This document shows, piece after piece, positions 29,610 to 35,042 of a stretch of 35,042 nt of DNA (position 1 is the first letter of the stretch; each line of letters starts with the position of its first letter). Both the position numbers and the translations under genes were made by a program. Source of the DNA: Ruminococcus_G sp050944415 (lineage in GTDB: Bacteria; Bacillota; Clostridia; Lachnospirales; Lachnospiraceae); assembly GCA_050944415.1 (NCBI GenBank), contig JBMNRA010000031.1, positions 1 through 35,042 of the forward strand. The letters run 5' to 3'. The notes under the pieces are model-generated. The model did not search any database, had not been told where the DNA came from, and saw only the letters and a list, made by a program, of their open reading frames with translations.

Positions 29610-31018
29610 AAGAATTGACCATATCGCTGGATGCGGAATCAAAAATTCCGTTATACCAGCAGATTTATCAGTATTTAAAAACGGAAATTCAGAGAAGGCA
29701 GATACTCCCGGGAGAGTGTCTGCCTTCTTCCCGCGCCCTGTCCGCCTGTCTTCAGGTTAGCAGAAGCACAGCGGATATGGCCTATGGGCAGCTGGTATCC
29801 GAAGGGTATATTGAATCGGTGCCCTGCCGGGGTTATTTCGTATGTGATCTGGAAGGGATGTTTCAGCTGCCTGATCCGGAGCCGGTATTGACCAATGAAA
29901 AGGCACATGAGGATGAAAATTATCCGTGGGATTTTGATGTGAACGGAATTGATGAAAAAGGTTTCCCTTATAATCAGTGGAAGAAGATTTCCAGGGAAGT
30001 ATTGCAGGAAGGACCGTCTTTGTTTGAACTTGGAAATCCTCAGGGAGAAGCGGGACTGCGGGGGGCTCTGGCTTCCTATCTTCATCATGCCAGGGGTGTC
30101 GGCTGTACCCCGGAACAGATCGTGGTGGGAGCGGGGAATGATTATCTTCTGATGTTGTTGAGAGTTATACTGGGAGACAGCCGTCAGATAGCTATGGAGA
30201 ATCCTACGTATAAAAGTGCGTATCTGTGCTTCTCTCATCTGGGCTACCGGGTGCTGGGAATCGGTATGGATGAATACGGAATGAGGATGGATGAACTGGA
30301 AAAATCAGAGGCAGATACGGCTTATGTGATGCCCTCTCATCAGTTCCCCATGGGCAATGTGATGCCATTGAAGCGAAGAATGCAGCTGCTGTCCTGGGCG
30401 GCCCAGAGGGAAAGCCGATATATTCTGGAAGATGACTATGACAGTGAATTCCGATACCGTGGGAAGCCCATACCGGCTCTGCAGGGATATGACAGTAAGG
30501 AGCGTGTGATTTATCTGGGGACATTTTCGAAATCCATTGCGCCTGCTATCCGTATCAGTTATATGGTACTTCCCAGGCCGCTGTTGAAAGCTTATGAGGA
30601 AAAGGGGCGGGATTTTTCTGTCACAGTTTCAAAAGCAGACCAGAAAATTATAGAAATGTTTATACGGAAAGGTTATTATGAGCGCCATCTGAACAGGATG
30701 AGAGCCCTTTATAAAAACAAACACGATCTGTTGATGTCATTGCTTCGTCAGATGACAGATACCTGTCAGATTTCCGGAGAAAATGCAGGACTCCATGTGG
30801 TGCTCCGTTTCATTAACGGTCTTACGGAAAAAGAGGCGATTGCTGCTGCGAAGGCTGTGGGAGTGCGGGTTTACGGCATATCAGAATATGATACATCCGG
30901 TTTTGAAAGACAAAAGTCTGATCGGATTATCATGGGATACGGAGCCATGACGGAAGAAGCTATCAGGGAAGGAACAGAAAGACTGAAAAAGGCATGGAAA
31001 AGAAATACGGCAGTGTGA
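29606..31018 (+). CDS. MocR/PdxR-type transcriptional regulator (GntR helix-turn-helix plus aminotransferase-like domain)
   Basis: A 470-residue PLP-dependent regulator. Residues 1-75 are a GntR winged helix (IPLYQQIYQYLKTEIQRRQI, LPSSRALSACLQVSRSTA, GYIESVPCRGYFV). Residues about 110-465 have the fold of class I aminotransferases: GNPQGEAGLRGALASYLHHARGV, EDDYDSEFRY and the PLP lysine in TFSKSIAPAIRISY (about residue 312). Family members control vitamin B6, GABA or amino-acid genes. It overlaps glnS by four bases and no PLP synthase or transporter lies next to it, so its target is unknown; the neighbours do not show self-regulation. Confidence 0.9.
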   Translation: MKELTISLDAESKIPLYQQIYQYLKTEIQRRQILPGECLPSSRALSACLQVSRSTADMAYGQLVSEGYIESVPCRGYFVCDLEGMFQLPDPEPVLTNEKAHEDENYPWDFDVNGIDEKGFPYNQWKKISREVLQEGPSLFELGNPQGEAGLRGALASYLHHARGVGCTPEQIVVGAGNDYLLMLLRVILGDSRQIAMENPTYKSAYLCFSHLGYRVLGIGMDEYGMRMDELEKSEADTAYVMPSHQFPMGNVMPLKRRMQLLSWAAQRESRYILEDDYDSEFRYRGKPIPALQGYDSKERVIYLGTFSKSIAPAIRISYMVLPRPLLKAYEEKGRDFSVTVSKADQKIIEMFIRKGYYERHLNRMRALYKNKHDLLMSLLRQMTDTCQISGENAGLHVVLRFINGLTEKEAIAAAKAVGVRVYGISEYDTSGFERQKSDRIIMGYGAMTEEAIREGTERLKKAWKRNTAV

Positions 31019-31046
31019 AATAACGAATTCACACTGCCGTATTTTT
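31003..31046. terminator. bidirectional terminator overlapping the MocR stop codon
   Basis: AAATACGGCAGTGTGAA (31003-31019) and TTCACACTGCCGTATTT (31028-31044) form a perfect 17-bp stem with A and T tracts on either side. It lies between two convergent genes. The stop codon of the MocR gene is inside the left arm. Confidence 0.92.
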
Positions 31047-31055
31047 AACGGGATA

Positions 31056-31304
31056 TTACTCCTCTTCATCTGCATCAGGTTCCTGGTCGGTTTCCTGACC
31101 GGCATCCGCCTGATCTTTGGAAATTGTTGTATAGCTGCGCTCTGTGTCACTGCACCCCGGACAGGAATCGGAATCATCGATATCATCATCGAACAGATCG
31201 TCATTCTCCTGCTCATATTTTTTGAAGAATACGATAAGACCGCCGATTGCTGCACCGAGAATCATCAGCCATGCCAGCATTTTCATGACGCTGTGTTTAC
31301 GCAT
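31056..31304 (-). CDS. small acidic membrane-anchored protein
   Basis: An 82-residue protein. One hydrophobic segment (residues about 8-27, MLAWLMILGAAIGGLIVFFK) is followed by a strongly acidic tail (DDLFDDDIDDSD, DADEEE) with a CPGC pair near residue 48. The segment could be a membrane anchor or an uncleaved signal. Minus-strand AAAGGAG lies nine bases before the ATG. It is convergent with the MocR gene. I do not recognise a family; small proteins of this make-up are common in Lachnospiraceae. Confidence 0.7.
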   Translation of the reverse strand: MRKHSVMKMLAWLMILGAAIGGLIVFFKKYEQENDDLFDDDIDDSDSCPGCSDTERSYTTISKDQADAGQETDQEPDADEEE

Positions 31305-31394
31305 ATTTTTCTTCTCCTTTTAATCTGATTTACAAGTATTGTAATACTTTTCGCCGAAAAAAGAAAGCATAAAGTAAAAAATGGTGAAAACGGC

Positions 31395-31423
31395 TTGCAG
31401 GTCCCATAAGAGGAGGGTATACT
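31395..31423 (+). promoter_or_regulatory. possible sigma-A promoter before the HAD operon
   Basis: TTGCAG (31395-31400), 17 bases, TATACT (31418-31423). Transcription would start near 31430, which leaves a leader of about 57 bases before the HAD gene. It overlaps an AGGAGGG run and the ATG of a small ORF, so promoter and small ORF exclude each other. Confidence 0.5.
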
Positions 31424-31427
31424 TAAA

Positions 31428-31556
31428 ATGAACAAATTATTCAAAAAATTTAAAGATTATGATGTGACTGACTGGGAGAACATAAGATGTACAAAGCATG
31501 TTTATTTGATCTGGACGGAACGCTTCTTGATACGGTGGAATCCATTGCACATATAG
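31428..31556 (+). CDS. possible 42-codon ORF overlapping the HAD gene
   Basis: ATG 31428 is preceded by GAGGAGGG at good spacing and reads MNKLFKKFKDYDVTDWENIR before running out of frame into the HAD gene, ending at 31556. The first 20 residues look protein-like (basic and amphipathic); the rest is simply the second frame of the HAD gene. It may be a leader ORF that couples translation, a former N-terminus, or chance. Confidence 0.25.
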   Translation: MNKLFKKFKDYDVTDWENIRCTKHVYLIWTERFLIRWNPLHI

Positions 31557-32143
31557 CAAATCAGGTGCTGGCTCACTATCATCTGCCGCCTCATCCTGTA
31601 GAGGCTTATAATTATTTTGCCGGAGACGGTGCGGATATGCTGATGGAACGCTGTATTCGGGCATCCGGCGGTGATCTTTCTTATCTGGATGAAGCACGCG
31701 CCATGTACCGGCGTATGTTCGCACAGGATCCGCTGTACCATGTGACGGCTTATGAGGGTATGCCTCAGACGCTGGAAACTTTGAAAAAAAGAGGAGTAAA
31801 GCTGGCGGTGTGTACTAACAAACCTCATCAGGCAGCGCTGGGTGCTATCTACGGCATATATGGAAAAGAAATGTTCGATATGATACAGGGACAGGTACCG
31901 GAGATTGAGAGAAAGCCTTCACCTCAGTGTGCGCTGCTGATTGCGGACCGGCTGGGTGTGAAGCCGGAAGAGTGCATGTACGTAGGGGATACGGATACGG
32001 ATATGATTACCGGCAATGCGGCCGGTATGTATACTATTGGTGTGCTGTGGGGCTTCCGTGACAGAAAAGAACTGGAGGAATACCATGCTCACCGAATTAT
32101 TGAGCATCCGTCTGAATTACTGAAGATACAAAAGGGGGAATGA
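31487..32143 (+). CDS. HAD phosphatase of the phosphoglycolate phosphatase type
   Basis: A 218-residue HAD hydrolase: motif I FDLDGT (residues 7-12), a helical cap, motif II CTNKPHQAA (about 109), the lysine in RKPSPQ (about 144) and motif IV YVGDTDTDMITGNAAG (about 165). It matches Gph/PGP-like enzymes that act on small phosphorylated metabolites. GGGAG lies eight bases before the ATG. First gene of an operon with a small acidic protein and the FAD oxidoreductase. It resembles the HAD at 14591-15244 in domain plan only. Confidence 0.88.
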   Translation: MYKACLFDLDGTLLDTVESIAHIANQVLAHYHLPPHPVEAYNYFAGDGADMLMERCIRASGGDLSYLDEARAMYRRMFAQDPLYHVTAYEGMPQTLETLKKRGVKLAVCTNKPHQAALGAIYGIYGKEMFDMIQGQVPEIERKPSPQCALLIADRLGVKPEECMYVGDTDTDMITGNAAGMYTIGVLWGFRDRKELEEYHAHRIIEHPSELLKIQKGE

Positions 32144-32146
32144 GAA

Positions 32147-32413
32147 ATGATGCAGGAATATAGTGAAGAATGTCTGAAAATTTTCCTGGATAATCAGGAA
32201 CAGTTATTTGACGAACCGGTGGCGGAGACATTGGAAGAGGCTGAGGCTTTTCTGGAGGACTGCATGGCCGCAGTTGTGGGTTCTCTGGATGAGGTGAGGG
32301 AGTATATGGAGGAATCCGGCATGGATGTTCAGTCAATGTCAGATGAAGAGCTGGAAGAAGCCAGTGAAGTTTTCCCTCTGCCCGGCGGTCAGTATCTGAT
32401 TGTAGAAGGTTGA
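32147..32413 (+). CDS. small acidic protein of unknown function
   Basis: An 88-residue, strongly acidic protein (MMQEYSEECLKIFLDNQEQL, EEAEAFLEDCMAAVVGSLDE, then a terminal FPLPGGQYLIVEG). It looks mostly helical with a beta hairpin at the end. No signal peptide or membrane segment. I do not recognise a characterised family. It starts three bases after the HAD stop and is followed nine bases later by the FAD protein, so it probably belongs to the same transcript. Confidence 0.75.
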   Translation: MMQEYSEECLKIFLDNQEQLFDEPVAETLEEAEAFLEDCMAAVVGSLDEVREYMEESGMDVQSMSDEELEEASEVFPLPGGQYLIVEG

Positions 32414-32422
32414 AGGTGAAGA

Positions 32423-33829
32423 ATGACGAAAAAATATGATGTGATTATTATTGGCGCGGGCCCCTCCGGTATTTTCTGCGCATATGAGCTGATGACAAAG
32501 TGTCCGGACATGAAAATCCTGATGCTGGAAAAGGGAAGGTCCATTGAAAAGCGGAGTTGTCCTAAAAGGACGACGGGAAAATGTATGGGGTGCATGCCCT
32601 GTTCCATTACCACAGGGTTTGCAGGCGCGGGAGCCTTTTCCGATGGGAAGCTGTCACTGTCGCCGGATGTGGGCGGAAATCTGCCGGAGATTCTGGGATA
32701 TGATAAGACTGTGGAGCTTTTAAAGGAATCCGACAGCATTTATCTGAAGTTCGGAGCCGATACAAAAGTCTATGGCGTTGGTAAAGAAAAAGAGATCCGT
32801 AAAATCAGAAAAAAGGCTATCAATGCCAACCTGAAGCTGGTGGAATGCCCTATCCGCCATCTGGGAACGGAAGAGGGATATAAAATTTATCAGAGACTTC
32901 AGCATGATCTGCTCGATAAAGGGGTGGAGATGAAATTTATGACCATGGTGACAGACATAGAGATTAAAGATCGGAAGGCTTGTGCCGTGGTGACGGAAGA
33001 CAAAGAAAGATATGAAGCGGATGAATTTGTGGCTGCGGTGGGACGGGAAGGAGCCGACTGGCTCAGCCATCTCTGCCGGGAACATGACATAGAAACTCAG
33101 GTCGGTACCGTGGATATCGGGGTTCGGGTGGAAGTCCGGGACGAAGTGATGGAATTTCTCAATGAAAATCTTTACGAGGCGAAGCTGATTTATTATACGC
33201 CTACTTTTGATGACAAAGTAAGAACTTTCTGTACCAATCCCTCCGGGGAAGTGGCCACGGAATATTATGAAAACGGACTTGCGGTGGTCAATGGCCATGC
33301 TTATAAATCTGCTGAATATAAGACAGAGAATACCAATTTTGCACTTCTGGTATCCAAAAATTTTACGAAGCCTTTCAAAACACCCATTGAATACGGGAAG
33401 CAGATAGCTCAGCTGAGCAATATGCTGTGTGATGGGAAAATCATGGTTCAGACCTTCGGAGATTTCAAAAGAGGAAGAAGGACAACGGAAGAACGGCTTT
33501 GCCGAAACAATCTGATTCCTACACTGAAAGATGCGGTGCCCGGAGATCTGTCGCTGGTATTTCCTCATCGGATCATGGTGGATATTGAAGAGATGATAAA
33601 AGCTCTTGATAAAGTGACGCCGGGGATTGCCAGTGATGAGACGCTGCTTTACGGAGTTGAAGTAAAATTCTATTCCAACAAAGTGGTGGTGGACCAGGAT
33701 TTCCAGACCAGCGTAAAAGGACTGCGGGCTGTGGGAGACGGAGCATCCGTGACCAGGGGACTTCAGCAGGCCAGCGCCAATGGAATCAGTGTGGCCCGAA
33801 GCATACTAAAGAAACGGTTGGGAGAGTAG
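32423..33829 (+). CDS. FAD-dependent NAD(P)/FAD oxidoreductase (COG2509-like)
   Basis: A 468-residue flavoprotein. The N-terminal dinucleotide-binding motif IIIGAGPSGIFCAYEL (residues 8-23), an acidic LEKG at the end of the second strand, and a C-terminal FAD motif AVGDGASVTRGLQQASANG (about 436) are intact. A cysteine cluster CPKRTTGKCMGCMPC (about 46-60) stands out and could be redox-active or metal-binding. Proteins of this group are predicted dehydrogenases of unknown substrate. A short GAAGGTGAAGA precedes the ATG. Confidence 0.85.
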   Translation: MTKKYDVIIIGAGPSGIFCAYELMTKCPDMKILMLEKGRSIEKRSCPKRTTGKCMGCMPCSITTGFAGAGAFSDGKLSLSPDVGGNLPEILGYDKTVELLKESDSIYLKFGADTKVYGVGKEKEIRKIRKKAINANLKLVECPIRHLGTEEGYKIYQRLQHDLLDKGVEMKFMTMVTDIEIKDRKACAVVTEDKERYEADEFVAAVGREGADWLSHLCREHDIETQVGTVDIGVRVEVRDEVMEFLNENLYEAKLIYYTPTFDDKVRTFCTNPSGEVATEYYENGLAVVNGHAYKSAEYKTENTNFALLVSKNFTKPFKTPIEYGKQIAQLSNMLCDGKIMVQTFGDFKRGRRTTEERLCRNNLIPTLKDAVPGDLSLVFPHRIMVDIEEMIKALDKVTPGIASDETLLYGVEVKFYSNKVVVDQDFQTSVKGLRAVGDGASVTRGLQQASANGISVARSILKKRLGE

Positions 33830-33832
33830 ACA

Positions 33833-34426
33833 ATGGAATTTGAAACTAGCAAATGCCGCAGCACGGGAAATTTTATCAAGCGGCGGATTGCGGATGTTAT
33901 ACTTTACGTACTTTATGGCTCCTTCTGTGAGCTGTATCGGCTGGACAGCCGAATGAAAGATGAGATAGACAGCTGGCCGGAAGGCATGACTTACTGTCTC
34001 GTCTGTTCAGAGAAGGGACCGCGGCTGTTTTTCCGAAAGAGTCAGAATCAGCTTCAGAAACTGAATCCCAGAATTCAGAGATATTATGATACGGCATGCA
34101 CTTTCCGCAGCCTGGAGGGCGCTTTTGAGGTTCTGACAGGAAGGATGGGATGTGCGCAGGCGTACAGCACACATACCTTTTACATTCATGGAGATATCGG
34201 ATCGGCACTTAAACTGACCCGTTGTGTGGATCTGGCGGAGACGTATCTGTTTCCCAGATTTATGACCAGAAGAATATTGCGGAAGGTGAGGGGGAAGGAG
34301 AGCAGCAGTCTGCTGTTGTATTTTAGAATCCTGATCGGCGCGCTCCGGGGAGCGTACACGCCCTCTACGGAAGAGAAGAAACCCTACCGGATCAAATCCA
34401 TGCACAGAAAATATGAGGAGTCTTGA
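33833..34426 (+). CDS. SCP2-like (sterol carrier protein-type) domain protein
   Basis: A 197-residue protein whose middle (about residues 45-140) resembles an SCP2 lipid-binding domain by pattern: a strand with RLFFRK, a long helix FEVLTGRMGCAQAYSTHTFYIHGDIGSALKL and the following helix. The His-Gly-Asp stretch is the most family-like part. A basic tail (RRILRKVRGK, KKPYRIKSMHRKYEES) follows. It sits between the FAD oxidoreductase (three bases upstream) and the alcohol dehydrogenase (two bases downstream), so a role with small hydrophobic metabolites is possible. The family call is tentative. Confidence 0.55.
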   Translation: MEFETSKCRSTGNFIKRRIADVILYVLYGSFCELYRLDSRMKDEIDSWPEGMTYCLVCSEKGPRLFFRKSQNQLQKLNPRIQRYYDTACTFRSLEGAFEVLTGRMGCAQAYSTHTFYIHGDIGSALKLTRCVDLAETYLFPRFMTRRILRKVRGKESSSLLLYFRILIGALRGAYTPSTEEKKPYRIKSMHRKYEES

Positions 34427-34428
34427 AA

Positions 34429-35037
34429 ATGTTACCAAAATACTATGAATTCCAGAGTTCCGCCAAGGTTCTGTCAGGACGTCATGCCCTGGAGAATCTT
34501 CCTTCGGAGCTGAAAAATCTCGGTGCGCAGAAACCTATGATTCTGTCCGATGAAATTTTGAAAAAAATCGGCACGTTGCAGAAGGTTCTGGATGCCCTGG
34601 CAGAGGGAGGCATCGGGGAAGGTGAGATATATACCAGAATTCCGGCGGATTCATCTTTGCAGGTGGTACGCAATATTGTAAAAGAATACAAAAGACAGGG
34701 ATGTGACAGCCTGGTGGCCGTCGGCGGCGGTTCGGTCATTGATACGGCTAAGGGCGTTCGGATGGTGCTTTCTCAGAATGTGGAGGACCTTCTGGATATC
34801 TGGGGATGTGAGAATTTAAGCGGAGCTGTCCGGATTCCCTTCGCGGCTATTCCTACAACATCGGGAACAGGTTCGGAATCCACACTGGTGGCTGTCATAA
34901 AGAACGAAGCCCGCAGAAAGGTGGTGCAACTTAGGGATTTTGCAGTCCCGGAAATATCGGTACAGTCGTTCAGTCGGCTGTACCGTTTTTCTTTTCCGGC
35001 AGTGAGAATTCTCCGATGCAGTTCCAGACGATTTTGA
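34429..35037 (+). pseudogene. iron-containing alcohol dehydrogenase, cut off after about 165 residues
   Basis: The first ~165 residues are a normal group III iron-dependent alcohol dehydrogenase N-terminus: VLSGRHALENLP, AVGGGSVIDTAKGVRMV (NAD-binding, about 103) and IPTTSGTGSESTLVAVI (about 142). After NEARRKV, where family members continue toward LPDVAVLDP and the iron-binding histidines, the sequence turns into unrelated residues and the frame ends at 35037. About 200 residues including the iron site are missing. The break at about 34920 coincides with the start of DNA that carries, on the other strand, the end of a recombinase-like gene. I read this as interruption by an integrated element. 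The start ATG 34429 has GAGGAG eight bases upstream; the ORF could also begin at TTG 34423. Confidence 0.75.
34958..34990. terminator. hairpin terminator at the element margin
   Basis: CGGTACAG (34958-34965) and CTGTACCG (34978-34985) form a perfect 8-bp stem with inner pairing, followed on the plus strand by TTTTT. The stop codon of the minus-strand ORF lies in the loop. It would stop transcription entering the element from the alcohol dehydrogenase side, and perhaps also the recombinase transcript. Confidence 0.65.
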
Positions 35038-35042
35038 TGTGC
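34970..35042 (-). CDS. C-terminal end of a probable serine recombinase, running off the right edge
   Basis: On the minus strand an open frame enters from the right edge and ends at the TGA at 34972-34970. The visible 23 residues read HIKIVWNCIGEF then SLPEKKNGTAD. The pattern of a beta strand ending in F/C-IGEF, followed by a short Pro/Lys tail, is what I expect at the end of large serine recombinases of clostridial integrative elements. So little is visible that the call rests partly on the coincident break in the alcohol dehydrogenase gene. Confidence 0.5.
   Translation of the reverse strand, partial: HIKIVWNCIGEFSLPEKKNGTAD

Larger units (their letters stand above)
34921..35042. mobile_element. 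probable end of an integrated element inserted in the alcohol dehydrogenase gene
   Basis: From about 34921 the alcohol-dehydrogenase homology stops. The next 120 bases contain a short non-coding margin, a hairpin and a minus-strand ORF end that resembles a large serine recombinase C-terminus. Recombinase genes usually sit at the end of the element they move, so 34915-34925 would be one attachment junction. The other end lies outside the window. Confidence 0.5.

Overview
The window looks like a stretch of chromosome from a low-to-mid GC, spore-forming Clostridia, most likely a Lachnospiraceae gut commensal. Pointers are the ispF-cysS-mrnC-rlmB-sigH block, strong AGGAGG ribosome sites, consensus sigma-A promoters, a sortase-anchored surface protein, a choline-binding-repeat NlpC/P60 enzyme and a BclA-like collagen protein. 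No CRISPR array or rRNA was seen.

Layout. (1) 1-2592: start of a gene leaving the window on the left, then a minus-strand sortase-anchored adhesin/pilin-like protein. (2) 2893-15244: a tight plus-strand operon of eleven genes, mostly overlapping, for a cell-surface glycopolymer. It holds glycosyltransferases, an ABC-2 exporter (Wzm/Wzt type), two proteins sharing an uncharacterised RDG/GWxGS domain, two proteins with polysialyltransferase-like EDG and HP motifs, a KdsB-like cytidylyltransferase, a pyruvate-aldolase-like protein with an extra C-terminal domain, and a HAD phosphatase. (3) 15364-17941: a small lipoprotein, a start-less ORF, a short secreted protein, tRNA-Met and tRNA-Val on the minus strand, and a cytoplasmic-type M15 peptidoglycan peptidase. 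(4) 17949-21749: housekeeping operon ispF-cysS-mrnC-rlmB-sigH. (5) 21767-22400: tRNA-Thr and tRNA-Ala flanking a non-coding stretch with orphan hairpins. (6) 22437-26504: NlpC/P60 wall enzyme, SDR oxidoreductase, then a TPR glycosyltransferase paired with a BclA-like collagen protein, probably a spore-surface module. (7) 26529-31304: zinc-ribbon membrane protein with a recently duplicated repeat, glnS, a MocR regulator and a small acidic membrane protein. (8) 31395-35042: HAD phosphatase, small acidic protein, FAD oxidoreductase, SCP2-like protein and an iron-containing alcohol dehydrogenase cut short by what appears to be the end of an integrated element carrying a serine-recombinase-like gene.

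The most interesting system is region 2. The aldolase, phosphatase and CMP-transferase could make a CMP-activated 3-deoxy-2-ulosonic acid (Kdo/sialic-acid-like) without KdsA or NeuB. The EDG/HP glycosyltransferases are of the kind that use CMP-sugar donors, and the ABC pair would export the product. That chain is inference from motifs and gene order; the individual family calls are better supported. A second theme is sporulation: three genes have upstream sequences fitting a mother-cell (sigma-K/E-like) AC-16/17-CATAnnnTA pattern, in front of the lytic peptidase, the TPR glycosyltransferase and the collagen protein.
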